From Polaribacter sp. ALD11 (GTDB taxonomy: Bacteria > Bacteroidota > Bacteroidia > Flavobacteriales > Flavobacteriaceae): a DNA stretch of 64,000 bases. Positions 25,440 through 34,172 of the stretch are shown in pieces. The position numbers and the translations under genes were made by a program. Every line of letters begins with the position of its first letter. Positions within the stretch are counted from its first letter, which is position 1. The stretch lies in contig NZ_CP025119.1 of the NCBI RefSeq assembly GCF_002831685.1, positions 469,001 to 533,000 on the forward strand, in the 5' to 3' direction. The notes beneath the pieces were generated by a model, which was not told the DNA's origin, searched no databases, and was given only the letters and a program-made list of their open reading frames with translations.

Positions 25440-26225
25440 TCAGTTCTTTTTTAAGGCTAATTTTACTTCAAAATTTTCTTTCTGCTGAAAAGACTTACTT
25501 TCTTTTAGTAATATTTGGGTAAGTCTTAAATGATCTTTTTTGTTAAAAAGGTAAATAATGTTTTGCTTTAGACAGAAATTTAAAAATGAATTTATAAGCT
25601 CTTGTTTAATTTGTAAATCAGTAATAAAAAAATCATCTGTAAAATATTTTCTTATATTTAAAAGGCGCTCATCTTCCAAAGTTATTTTTTTAAGAACTTT
25701 AGCTCTTTTATTGTTTCCATTAAATGCATTTAATAAATTATCTAAATTTACAACTGCGCCAGAACGAATTTTAAAAGTAGTGTTATCTATTTTAGGTTTC
25801 GTATTTGCATAAGGAAGGTTTAACGTTTGCGCATTTATAGTTGGTCCTTTGTAGATCATAATATCTTTGTCTTGTTCAAATATACTTCTTGGTTTTTCTA
25901 GTGTAAATTCTTGTAATGCTGTTACTTGTTCTGTTAAATTAATAGTTAACTTTAAAGAACTCATGTTCTTTTTTGTTATAGTAACTATTAAATTTTTAAG
26001 ATTTATATGAGAAATAGAGATACTGTCGCCTAATCTTACAGGTAAATTAAATGAGCCAGTATCATTTGTTACGGTTCCTATATTCGATTTTAAATTCACA
26101 ATATGCACATCATGAATAGGTATGCTATCTAACCTTACTTCACCATTTATTAATTTTCTCTTGTCTTGAGATTGTATTGGTTTGAAAAAGAAGAAAAGTA
26201 ATATTAAGAGTATTAAATATCTCAT
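25440..26225 (-). CDS. CarboxypepD_reg-like exported protein, tandem paralogue 1
   Basis: A 261-residue protein with signal peptide MRYLILLILLFFFFKPIQSQ. CarboxypepD-like domain: KLINGEVRLDSIPIHDVHIVN, IGTVTNDTGSFNLP, LGDSISISHINLKNLIV. The C-terminal block is more diverged (YFTDDFFITDLQIKQELINSF). It is the most upstream of the three copies and the first gene of the minus-strand block that runs to the M1 peptidases; pepE is divergent. Confidence 0.7.
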   Translation of the reverse strand: MRYLILLILLFFFFKPIQSQDKRKLINGEVRLDSIPIHDVHIVNLKSNIGTVTNDTGSFNLPVRLGDSISISHINLKNLIVTITKKNMSSLKLTINLTEQVTALQEFTLEKPRSIFEQDKDIMIYKGPTINAQTLNLPYANTKPKIDNTTFKIRSGAVVNLDNLLNAFNGNNKRAKVLKKITLEDERLLNIRKYFTDDFFITDLQIKQELINSFLNFCLKQNIIYLFNKKDHLRLTQILLKESKSFQQKENFEVKLALKKN

Positions 26226-26312
26226 GTTACAAAGAAATATAAAGAGACTCTTAAAAATGTATTAACAGATATGTAAATTTTTGTTAAAGTGAAAATTATA
26301 AAACAATTTCAC

Positions 26313-26320
26313 TATTTTTG
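26313..26320 (+). promoter_or_regulatory. -7 box before pepE, 4 nt from the ATG
   Basis: TATTTTTG (TAnnTTTG) ends 4 nt before the pepE ATG at 26325, predicting a leaderless or near-leaderless mRNA. Confidence 0.45.
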
Positions 26321-26324
26321 AGTT

Positions 26325-27026
26325 ATGAAAAAATTAATTATAGCAAGTACTTCTACCGTTTATGGAACTGGTTATTTAGATTATTTATTACCAACTTTAC
26401 AATTGCATTTTAAGGCAGTAAAAACGCTTACTTTTATTCCGTATGCAAGACCAGGTGGAATTTCTTATGACGATTATACAACCATTGTTAAAAAAGCATT
26501 TTCTAAAATTAAGATAGATGTAAAAGGAATTCATGAGTTTGAAAACACAAAAGAAGCTCTTTCAAATGCGGAAGCAATTTTTACTGGCGGCGGTAATACG
26601 TTTGAGTTGGTTAATCAATTATATAAAAAGGACGTTTTAGGTGTTTTAAAAAAAGCATTGGAGAGTGGAACACCTTATTTAGGTACAAGTGCAGGAAGTA
26701 ATATTTGTGGCGTAAATATGAGGAATACGAATGACATGCCAATTGTGTATCCGCCAAGTTTTAAAACTTTAGGGTGTATTCCTTTTAATATAAATGCACA
26801 TTATTTAGACCCAATAGCAGATTCTAAGCATATGGGAGAAACTAGAGAAACTAGAATAAAAGAGTTTCATGTTTTTAATGAAACGGCCGTTTTAGGTTTA
26901 CGAGAAGGAAGTTGGCTTTCTGTTGAAGGTGAAAAAATTACACTTCAAGGAAAACATTCTGCAAGATTGTTTCAACAAAATGAAAAACCCGTTGAGTTAG
27001 AAAGTGGAGTAGTGGTGTGCGTTTAG
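26325..27026 (+). CDS. pepE: Dipeptidase E (alpha-aspartyl dipeptidase)
   Basis: A 233-residue class-I glutamine-amidotransferase-like serine peptidase (family S51), close to the 229 residues of the Salmonella enzyme. It hydrolyses Asp-Xaa dipeptides in the cytoplasm. Seen: AIFTGGGNTFELVNQL, the nucleophile Ser in LGTSAGSNICG (about residue 124), the histidine stretch NINAHYLDPIADSKHMGETRETRIKEFH. Divergent from the CarboxypepD triplet and convergent with ribB. Confidence 0.94.
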   Translation: MKKLIIASTSTVYGTGYLDYLLPTLQLHFKAVKTLTFIPYARPGGISYDDYTTIVKKAFSKIKIDVKGIHEFENTKEALSNAEAIFTGGGNTFELVNQLYKKDVLGVLKKALESGTPYLGTSAGSNICGVNMRNTNDMPIVYPPSFKTLGCIPFNINAHYLDPIADSKHMGETRETRIKEFHVFNETAVLGLREGSWLSVEGEKITLQGKHSARLFQQNEKPVELESGVVVCV

Positions 27027-27170
27027 TTTATTACTTTTCTAGAGAAGGAAGAAAAAGGTCTCGAGATTTATTTATTCAAAAAAGTCTAATTTTATAAAAT
27101 CTTAGAAATGTATTTTCAGAAATTTTAAAACTTGCGTTTAAAGTAATTAGAGTATGTTGTCTAGAGCTTC

Positions 27171-27206
27171 TTTTCTTTGTTCCGTTAAAAAACAGAACAA
27201 AGAAAA
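27171..27206. terminator. Hairpin between convergent pepE and ribB
   Basis: Perfect 12-bp inverted repeat TTTTCTTTGTTC (27171-27182) / GAACAAAGAAAA (27195-27206), with GTT/AAC extending the stem inside after one mismatch. No long T-tract, but its position between convergent genes suggests a shared terminator. Confidence 0.55.
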
Positions 27207-27239
27207 AGAGCGCTACTAATAGACCAATATAAATTATAC

Positions 27240-28385
27240 TTAATAAGTTACATAGTCTACAATTTCTAAACCATAACCAATCATACCAACTCTTTTTGTC
27301 TGTTTAGAGTTTGTAATTAATTTTAATTTACTAATGTTTAAGTCGTGTAAAATTTGAGCTCCAATACCAAAATCTCTATTATCTAACTTAATTTCGGGTG
27401 CCTTTATTTCTCCGTTTAGTTGATTTTCTTTTAAAATATTTAATCTAGACAATAAATTTTGAGATTGATTTTGCTGATTTACAAAAAGGATGGCTCCTTT
27501 TCCTTCATCATTAATCACCTGAAACATTTGGTCTAATTTCTTATCTGCGTTATTTGTTAAAGTTCCTAAGATGTCATTATTTACAGAAGTAGAATTTACG
27601 CGTGTTAAAACGCCTTCTTCTTTAGACCAAGAACCTTTGGTTAACGCAATATGAATTTGATTATTGGTAGTTTGTTCATACGCTCGCATTCGAAATTCGC
27701 CAAAACGAGTCGTAATATCAAAATCTTCTTTCTTTTCAATTAAAGAGTCATGCTCCATTCTATAAGCAACTAAATCTTCAATAGAAACGATCTTAATATC
27801 AAATTTTTTGGCAACTTTTAAAAGTTCTGGTAAACGTGCCATTGTACCATCTTCATTCATTATTTCTACAATAACTCCTGCAGGTTCTAAACCAGCCAAA
27901 CGAGCAAAATCTATGGCAGCTTCTGTATGCCCAGTTCTTCTTAAAACACCACCTTCTTTAGCTCTTAAAGGAAAAATATGTCCAGGTCTTGCTAAATCGA
28001 AAGGTTTTGTTTCTTTATCTACTAAAGCTTGCATGGTAAGCGCTCTATCGGCAGCAGAAATACCTGTTGTTACACCTTTTCCACGTAAATCTACTGAAAC
28101 GGTAAAACCAGTTTCCATAGGATCTGTGTTGTTTTCAACCATCATTCCTAATTCTAGCTCTTTGCAACGTTTTTCTGTTAATGGTGCACAAATTAATCCA
28201 CGACCGTGAGTTGCCATAAAATTAATCATTTCTGGAGTTGCTTTTTCAGCAGCAGCTAAAAAATCGCCTTCATTTTCTCTGTTTTCATCGTCAACAACAA
28301 TAATAACTTTTCCGTTTCTAACATCTTCAATTGCTTCTGCAATATTGTTAAGCTGTGTATTTTTTTCGTTTGATAAAGAGGTCAT
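27240..28385 (-). CDS. ribB: 3,4-dihydroxy-2-butanone-4-phosphate synthase with degenerate GTP cyclohydrolase II domain
   Basis: A 381-residue RibBA-shaped protein. Residues about 10-210 are a full RibB domain: VIIVVDDENRENEGDFLAAAE, MATHGRGLICAPL, DLRGKGVTTGISAADRA, RPGHIFPLRAKEGGVLRRTGHTEAA. The C-terminal GCHII-like domain has lost the three zinc cysteines (the expected ECLTGD...CDC stretch reads VNSTSVNNDILGTLTNNADKK) and the catalytic arginine loop (EGRGIGL reads QQNQSQNL), so it should not cleave GTP. It still ends with the conserved DFGIGAQILHDL fold. A separate ribA is expected elsewhere. Starts 4 nt after the lptF stop. Confidence 0.93.
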   Translation of the reverse strand: MTSLSNEKNTQLNNIAEAIEDVRNGKVIIVVDDENRENEGDFLAAAEKATPEMINFMATHGRGLICAPLTEKRCKELELGMMVENNTDPMETGFTVSVDLRGKGVTTGISAADRALTMQALVDKETKPFDLARPGHIFPLRAKEGGVLRRTGHTEAAIDFARLAGLEPAGVIVEIMNEDGTMARLPELLKVAKKFDIKIVSIEDLVAYRMEHDSLIEKKEDFDITTRFGEFRMRAYEQTTNNQIHIALTKGSWSKEEGVLTRVNSTSVNNDILGTLTNNADKKLDQMFQVINDEGKGAILFVNQQNQSQNLLSRLNILKENQLNGEIKAPEIKLDNRDFGIGAQILHDLNISKLKLITNSKQTKRVGMIGYGLEIVDYVTY

Positions 28386-28389
28386 ACTT

Positions 28390-29838
28390 TTATATGTCTT
28401 TTTTAGACTTAAATTTTAGAAATAAATTTTTAATTGGGTTTAGAATTGTATCAATATTAAATAATCCTTTGTCTTTAGTAGCTCTTCTTGTTAAGAAAAT
28501 TCCGAAAGGAATCATAACCATTGCAGAAATCCAAGATCCTAATAAAGAAGAAATTGAGCTTTCTTCTGCTAAGTTTTTTCCCATGGTGTTTCCAAAGAAG
28601 TAAATAACGTAAATACCTATTGCTAAGATCATTGGTAGGCCAAAACCACCTTTTCTAATAATAGACCCTAGAGGAGCACCAATAAAAAATAGGATTAAGC
28701 AAGAGAAAGACAAGGCGATTCTACCATAATATTCAGAATCGAAATAGTTTAATGTTTTTCTTTTCCTTTTAATATTATCTATATTATTTTTTACGTTTGT
28801 AAGTGCACTATTCATCTTTGTTTTTGATCCATTTAAAATACTAATTTTATTTTTTAGGTCAAAGTTATCAAGGGTACTAATTGTATCTATATTTTTTGTT
28901 TTTAAAGAATCTGAATATTTATATAATTGGTTTGATTTAGATATCGATGAAATACTATTAGCTCTAGATAGTAACAAATCGTTATAAGAAGTCTTCAGAA
29001 CAGGAATGGTGTCATTAAGTTGCTCTAGCTTAAGCATCTTATAACTGTTCTTAAAACGTTCTTCGTCTAAAGCACCATCACCAACTAAATCAGAAATATC
29101 TATATTAAATTCATATTCTTTAAATGTTGCTTGTGAGGCAGGCATTTTTTGTTTCTTAGCGTTAGATTTTGAAGATTTTGTGTGGTCTTCGTAATAATAA
29201 CCATCATATAAGATAAAAGTCATATATCTACTACCTTCTTCAGAAATTATTTTGCCTCTTTCTGCAGTAATTACTTTCTGATTTCCTTTTCTAGAACTTA
29301 AATCGTAGATTAAAACATTCTTTAGTAAGTTTTTTTCCTTCCCATATTTCTCATCAAATTTAATTTGATAATTAGGTAAATCGCTATTAAAACTACCAGG
29401 AACCAATGCTAAAGCTGGCTTTTTCTTTTTAATATTATAGTATAAATTTTGTTGCTTTAGTATTGCATACGGAAAAATGTTATTCAAAAATAAAAAATTG
29501 ATTCCGCTTAAAATAAGTGTAAGAAAGATAAGTGGTCTAACTAAACGTTGCAATGAAATTCCTGCAGATTTTGCTGCAGCAAACTCATAGTTTTCTCCTA
29601 AACTACCTAAAGCCATAATAGAAGAGAGTAATACTGCAATTGGTAGTGCTTGCGGCACAATACTAAGCGATGTATAGTATAAAAATTTAAAAATAAAACC
29701 TATACTAATACCTTTACCAGCTATGTTTTCGAAAGTTTGCCAAAGTAATTGCATTACTAAGACAAATAAAACAATTAAGAATGTAGCAGCAAAAGGTACT
29801 AAGAATGTTTTTAAGATGTATTTATCTAAAATTTTCAT
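28390..29838 (-). CDS. LptF/LptG family permease
   Basis: A 482-residue YjgP/YjgQ family inner-membrane protein, part of the ABC transporter that extracts lipopolysaccharide and passes it to the periplasmic bridge. Three N-terminal membrane segments (about 12-125), a periplasmic beta domain (about 140-345) longer than in E. coli because of a low-complexity helical insert, and three C-terminal segments (about 370-460) with IGAPLGSIIRKGGFGLP. Whether F or G cannot be told. Between lolA and ribB; an own TAnnTTTG box lies just before the ATG. Confidence 0.9.
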   Translation of the reverse strand: MKILDKYILKTFLVPFAATFLIVLFVLVMQLLWQTFENIAGKGISIGFIFKFLYYTSLSIVPQALPIAVLLSSIMALGSLGENYEFAAAKSAGISLQRLVRPLIFLTLILSGINFLFLNNIFPYAILKQQNLYYNIKKKKPALALVPGSFNSDLPNYQIKFDEKYGKEKNLLKNVLIYDLSSRKGNQKVITAERGKIISEEGSRYMTFILYDGYYYEDHTKSSKSNAKKQKMPASQATFKEYEFNIDISDLVGDGALDEERFKNSYKMLKLEQLNDTIPVLKTSYNDLLLSRANSISSISKSNQLYKYSDSLKTKNIDTISTLDNFDLKNKISILNGSKTKMNSALTNVKNNIDNIKRKRKTLNYFDSEYYGRIALSFSCLILFFIGAPLGSIIRKGGFGLPMILAIGIYVIYFFGNTMGKNLAEESSISSLLGSWISAMVMIPFGIFLTRRATKDKGLFNIDTILNPIKNLFLKFKSKKDI

Positions 29839-29843
29839 TGTAG

Positions 29844-29851
29844 CAAAAGTA
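29844..29851 (-). promoter_or_regulatory. -7 box before the lptF/G gene, 5 nt from the ATG
   Basis: Minus-strand TACTTTTG matches TAnnTTTG and ends 5 nt before the ATG at 29838, suggesting an internal, leaderless promoter in the ftsK-lolA-lptF-ribB string. Confidence 0.4.
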
Positions 29852-29898
29852 GTTTCTTAAATATAAATATGCTACTAATTTTCTGTTAATTGAAAGAA

Positions 29899-30555
29899 TT
29901 AATCTATTGTGTAATTTTGATTTAGATATTTTGCTTTGTTAAAAGAGAAAAAGTTCTGAGATAAGTCCTCATTCTTTTTAAATTTGGTAATAGTAAACGT
30001 AGTTTTTGATGCATTTGCACCTGTTTGAATTAATTTATAGATGTGCTTTGTCTTTGCATCGATACCTAATTCTACTTTTACAATTTCTGAATTACTATCG
30101 ATAGGATTTAGAGTTACAAACTGAATGTCTCTGCCCTTAATATTTTTTAATTCTCCCATTTCTAAGTTGTAGCCTTCTTTGTAAAAGGTTAATAATTTAG
30201 AAGGATAAATAAAACCATCATCTCCACTTAAATCGCTATCTGAAATAGAAATCTCCTTTTCATCATGGTTAATTACATATAGTTTTTTACCATCATAAAT
30301 AAACTGATTACCTAAATAATTTAAGCTATATTTTTCTCCTTTTAAATTAATTTCTCCTCTAATTGGTGGTTCATCACCTTCTTTTATGCCTGCATCTTCA
30401 TTACTTAAGGTTTGGCTAAAACCAATATACATATTTTTGTAAGCGCCCATTTTAGTAGAAACATCATCTAATAAAGATTTTGCTTTCACATCATTTTGTG
30501 AAAATGTAATGGTTGTTATAAAAAGACTTAAAAATAAGATTCCTGTTTTTTTCAT
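29899..30555 (-). CDS. LolA-like outer membrane lipoprotein carrier
   Basis: A 218-residue periplasmic protein with signal peptide MKKTGILFLSLFITTITFSQ. The family fold is recognised from the N-terminal helix LLDDVSTKMGAYKNMYIGFSQT, GEINLKGEKYSLNYLGNQFIYDGKKLYVINHDEKEISIS and the C-terminal VELGIDAKTKHIYKLIQTG. LolA carries lipoproteins across the periplasm to the outer membrane; Bacteroidota lack a clear LolB. It follows ftsK by 34 nt, an arrangement common in the phylum. Confidence 0.9.
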   Translation of the reverse strand: MKKTGILFLSLFITTITFSQNDVKAKSLLDDVSTKMGAYKNMYIGFSQTLSNEDAGIKEGDEPPIRGEINLKGEKYSLNYLGNQFIYDGKKLYVINHDEKEISISDSDLSGDDGFIYPSKLLTFYKEGYNLEMGELKNIKGRDIQFVTLNPIDSNSEIVKVELGIDAKTKHIYKLIQTGANASKTTFTITKFKKNEDLSQNFFSFNKAKYLNQNYTID

Positions 30556-30589
30556 AATTTAATACGTATCAACTCTTACTTAAAAGAAG

Positions 30590-33067
30590 TTATATTTTTT
30601 TTTCGTTTTCTAATAATGCGTCTAAGGCTACAAAATCTGGTACTAAAACCTGTCTTGCTTTACTACCTTCAAAACCACCAACAATACCGGCAGCTTCTAA
30701 CTGGTCGATTAACCTACCAGCTCTATTGTAGCCTAATTTTAATTTTCTTTGTAAAAGAGAGGCAGAACCTTGTTGTGCTGTTACTATAATTTCACAAGCA
30801 TCTCTAAATAGTTTGTCTCTATCTGCAATATCTATATCAATACTTGTGCCACTTTCATCATCTACGTATTCTGGTAATAAATAAGCATCTGCGTATGCTT
30901 TTTGAGAACCAATAAAATCGGTAATTTTCTCAACTTCTGGCGTATCTACAAAAGCACACTGTATTCTATTTAAACTGTTACCTGCTGTATATAATAAATC
31001 TCCTCTACCAATTAATTGATCTGCGCCGCCAGCATCTAAAATGGTTCTAGAGTCTATTTTAGATGTTACTCTAAATGCAATTCTTGCAGGAAAATTTGCT
31101 TTAATAATACCTGTAATTACATTTACAGAAGGTCTTTGGGTTGCTACAATTAAATGAATACCAATTGCTCTGGCAAGTTGTGCTAAACGTGCAATTGGTG
31201 TTTCTACCTCCTTACCAGCAGTCATAATTAAATCTGCAAACTCATCAATAACCAAAACAATGTATGGTAAAAATTGATGGCCGTCATTCGGATTTAATTT
31301 ACGTGCCTTAAACTTTGTATTGTACTCTTTTATATTACGAACCATTGCTGCTTTTAGCAAATCATAACGGTTGTCCATTTCAATACAAAGAGAATTTAAT
31401 GTATGTACAACCTTAGTGGTATCTGTAATAATTGCTTCTTCTACGTCTGGTAATTTTGCTAAATAATGACGTTCAATTTTATTGAACAATGTAAGCTCTA
31501 CCTTCTTTGGGTCGACTAAGATAAACTTGACTTCTGCAGGGTGTTTTTTATACAAAAGTGACGTTAAAACGGCATTTAAACCAACAGATTTACCTTGTCC
31601 TGTTGCACCCGCCATTAATAAATGCGGCATTTTTGCAAGATCAACTACAAATGTTTCGTTAGAAATTGTTTTTCCTAAAGCAATGGGTAATTCCATAGTA
31701 GATTCTTGAAATTTCTTTGAAGAAATAACAGAATGCATAGATACAATGGTCGATTTTTTATTGGGTACTTCGATACCAATAGTTCCTTTTCCAGGAATTG
31801 GTGCGATAATTCTTATTCCTAATGCAGATAAAGACAATGCAATATCATCTTCTAAGTTCTTAATTTTTGAAATTCTAATTCCTGCTTCTGGTACAATTTC
31901 ATACAACGTAATTGTTGGGCCCACAGTTGCTTTAATTTCTGCAATACCAATCTTGTAGTTTTTTAAAGTCTCTACAATTCTATCCTTATTAGCTTCTAAT
32001 TCTTCAGGATCTATAGAAATTGTTTCATTATATTGTTTTAATAAATTAAAGGTAGGAAACTTAAAATTAGCCAATTCTAAAGTTGGGTCAAATTCACCAA
32101 AATCTTTTACCAATTTATCTGACAAATTTTCGGCTACACTTTTTTCTTCTCTGCTAATAGCAACATCAATCTCTACAATAGGTTCTTCTTCTTCTTTTAA
32201 AATTTCAGTATCTGAAATAGGTGCTGTGTTGTCTTCTACAGTTAATTTAAGGGCTTCTTTCTTAGTGGGAACATCAGAATGCTTAGAAATAGTAGGTTTT
32301 AAATCGATAACAGATTTTTCAAATTCTGATTTCTCTTTTTTATCCGAAGTTAAAGAAATAGTTTCAGATATTTTTTCTGAATCCGTCTTTATAGAAACTG
32401 CTTTTTCTTCTGTTTTTTCTTCTGGCTTCAATAGAATATCAGCTGCCTGTTTTTCGGCTCTTTCTATTCTTTTCTGTTTTACTTGATTTATAAAATGATC
32501 GAAATTAACCTTGTAACGCAAAATGATGTAGGCTAAAAAGAAAAATATTAAAATAATTGCTAAACCTGTTTTACCTATAAAATCTTGAAGATATGCATTA
32601 ATTTCAAAACCAACAATACCAGATAAAAGTGCGAATTCTTCATGTAAAAAACCTAAGGTTACAGAAATTAAAACCATGGCAACTAAACCCCAGTTCCAAG
32701 AAATTATTATTTTAGATAATTTACTTTGAAATAAAACATTTAATCCTGTTAAAAATAGTTGAAATGATATTGTAAATGCTGCAATACCAAAACCTTTATA
32801 GATAAAAAAGTGGCTTAAGTTTGCTCCAATTTTTCCTAATAAGTTATTGCTTTTTACAGCTCTATTGGTCAATTGATGAAGAGTACTTTGGTCTTCTTGC
32901 CAATTAAAAAAGAAAGAAATGAAAGCGATGCATAAAAAAAGAGAGAACAACATTAGAAAAATGCCAAAAATTGTTTGTGCTTGTTTTGTTTTTAAAAAAG
33001 CAAAAATAGTTGGTTTTTTTTTAGATGTTTCTGTGGTCTTTTTTGTGCTAGGTTTTCTTTTAGCCAT
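30590..33067 (-). CDS. ftsK: DNA translocase FtsK/SpoIIIE
   Basis: An 825-residue septum-located DNA pump that clears chromosomes during division. Four to five N-terminal membrane segments (about 30-200), a charged low-complexity linker (about 205-340), and the motor: alpha domain from LLKQYNETISIDPEELEANK, Walker A GATGQGKSVGLNAV, Walker B IVLVIDEFADLIM, the TQRPSVNVITGIIKANFP segment, and a winged-helix gamma domain at the C-terminus (ASLLQRKLKLGYNRAGRLIDQLEAAGIVG) that reads KOPS-type sites. Linker is shorter than in E. coli. Located between dgkA and lolA. Confidence 0.97.
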   Translation of the reverse strand: MAKRKPSTKKTTETSKKKPTIFAFLKTKQAQTIFGIFLMLFSLFLCIAFISFFFNWQEDQSTLHQLTNRAVKSNNLLGKIGANLSHFFIYKGFGIAAFTISFQLFLTGLNVLFQSKLSKIIISWNWGLVAMVLISVTLGFLHEEFALLSGIVGFEINAYLQDFIGKTGLAIILIFFFLAYIILRYKVNFDHFINQVKQKRIERAEKQAADILLKPEEKTEEKAVSIKTDSEKISETISLTSDKKEKSEFEKSVIDLKPTISKHSDVPTKKEALKLTVEDNTAPISDTEILKEEEEPIVEIDVAISREEKSVAENLSDKLVKDFGEFDPTLELANFKFPTFNLLKQYNETISIDPEELEANKDRIVETLKNYKIGIAEIKATVGPTITLYEIVPEAGIRISKIKNLEDDIALSLSALGIRIIAPIPGKGTIGIEVPNKKSTIVSMHSVISSKKFQESTMELPIALGKTISNETFVVDLAKMPHLLMAGATGQGKSVGLNAVLTSLLYKKHPAEVKFILVDPKKVELTLFNKIERHYLAKLPDVEEAIITDTTKVVHTLNSLCIEMDNRYDLLKAAMVRNIKEYNTKFKARKLNPNDGHQFLPYIVLVIDEFADLIMTAGKEVETPIARLAQLARAIGIHLIVATQRPSVNVITGIIKANFPARIAFRVTSKIDSRTILDAGGADQLIGRGDLLYTAGNSLNRIQCAFVDTPEVEKITDFIGSQKAYADAYLLPEYVDDESGTSIDIDIADRDKLFRDACEIIVTAQQGSASLLQRKLKLGYNRAGRLIDQLEAAGIVGGFEGSKARQVLVPDFVALDALLENEKKI

Positions 33068-33099
33068 TAATGTATATCGTGTTTTTGAAGCAAGTTAAG

Positions 33100-33480
33100 C
33101 TAAAATAATAAACTAATTTTTGGTATATAAATAAACCCTGCAATAATTAAAGAGATGATTCCTGCAAATGTTGGTGCACCCGCTGCAATATCTTTTATAA
33201 AACCTATTTTCACATGAAAATCTGGATGCACAAAATCAGCCACTTTTTCTACAGCAGTGTTTAAAGATTCTGCGACAAGAACCATTCCTATTGCTAAAAA
33301 CTGAAGCATCCATTCTACATTAGAAATATTAAAATAGAAGCCCAAAATTGTTGCAATAATTGCAACACAGACTTGTACCTTTATACTGTCTTCTGTAGTT
33401 ATTAGCAACCAGGTACCCCTAAAAGCAAATTTTAAACTGCGTATTCTTCCTCTAATAAAACTATCATTTGGGTTTTTCAT
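33100..33480 (-). CDS. dgkA: Diacylglycerol kinase family protein
   Basis: A 126-residue small membrane kinase with three membrane segments. Seen: SFIRGRIRSLKFAFRGTWLL, and the catalytic helix AIGMVLVAESLNTAVEKVADFV with the conserved Glu and Asn. It phosphorylates diacylglycerol or, in some lineages, undecaprenol, at the inner membrane; substrate not decidable here. It starts 4 nt after the tpx stop and is followed by ftsK after 32 nt. Confidence 0.92.
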   Translation of the reverse strand: MKNPNDSFIRGRIRSLKFAFRGTWLLITTEDSIKVQVCVAIIATILGFYFNISNVEWMLQFLAIGMVLVAESLNTAVEKVADFVHPDFHVKIGFIKDIAAGAPTFAGIISLIIAGFIYIPKISLLF

Positions 33481-33484
33481 GAAA

Positions 33485-33982
33485 CTAAATAGCTTTTAAT
33501 GCAGCTTCATAATTAGGTTCATCAACAATATCAGAAACTTGTTCTGTATAAACTACGTTACCGTTTTCATCTAAAACAATAACAGCTCTAGAATGTAAGT
33601 GGGCTAGTGGTCCGTTTGTAATTTCTAATTCATAATCTTTTCCAAAACTACCAGTAGCAAAATCAGATAACATCATTACATTCTCTATGCCTTCAGCTCC
33701 ACAAAAACGTGCTTGTGCAAAAGGTAGATCTTTAGAAACACATAAAACAACTGTATTTTCTAATTCAGATGCTTTTTTATTAAATTCTCTTACAGAGGTT
33801 GCACAAGTACCTGTATCTACAGAAGGAAAAATATTTAAAACTACTTTTTTACCAGCAAAATCAGACAATTTTTTTTCTCCTAACTCTACGGTTTTTAGAG
33901 AGAAATTAGAAGCTTTAGAGCCAATTTTTGGTAGATTTCCTATTGTATTTATTGCGTTTCCTTTTAAAGTTATATTTGCCAT
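33485..33982 (-). CDS. tpx: Thiol peroxidase
   Basis: A 165-residue atypical 2-Cys peroxiredoxin of Tpx type, normal length. N-terminal ITLKGNAINTIGNLPKIGSKA; peroxidatic Cys in PSVDTGTCATSVREFNK (about residue 60) and the resolving Cys in ARFCGAEGIENVMMLSDF (about 94). It removes lipid and H2O2 peroxides with thioredoxin. First gene in the tpx-dgkA-ftsK-lolA string; preceded by a TAnnTTTG box. Confidence 0.96.
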   Translation of the reverse strand: MANITLKGNAINTIGNLPKIGSKASNFSLKTVELGEKKLSDFAGKKVVLNIFPSVDTGTCATSVREFNKKASELENTVVLCVSKDLPFAQARFCGAEGIENVMMLSDFATGSFGKDYELEITNGPLAHLHSRAVIVLDENGNVVYTEQVSDIVDEPNYEAALKAI

Positions 33983-34005
33983 TTTATTAAGTTTTATTTA
34001 AAAGC

Positions 34006-34013
34006 CAAAAGTA
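34006..34013 (-). promoter_or_regulatory. -7 box before tpx
   Basis: Minus-strand TACTTTTG matches TAnnTTTG, 23 nt before the tpx ATG at 33982; probable promoter of the tpx-dgkA-ftsK-lolA transcript. Confidence 0.45.
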
Positions 34014-34103
34014 AGAATAATTAAATTATTTGAGAAGATATAAACTCTTAAACCTAATAAATAATTATTGCATTTTAGAAATATTTTTTTTTGGAATAAA
34101 AAT

Positions 34104-34132
34104 AAAACCAAGACTTGTATAATTTCGTAAGT
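34104..34132 (+). promoter_or_regulatory. Bipartite ECF-type promoter candidate before the fasciclin gene
   Basis: AAAACC (34104-34109), a 16-nt spacer, then CGTAAGT (34126-34132) continued by GTGATTG. The same two boxes with the same 16-nt spacer lie before the DUF4331 gene, at nearly the same distance from the ATG (40 and 41 nt). The layout resembles ECF sigma promoters, where the -10 often begins CGTA. Confidence 0.5.
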
Positions 34133-34172
34133 GTGATTGTAACAAAATTATTAATTATTTAATTTACGTATT

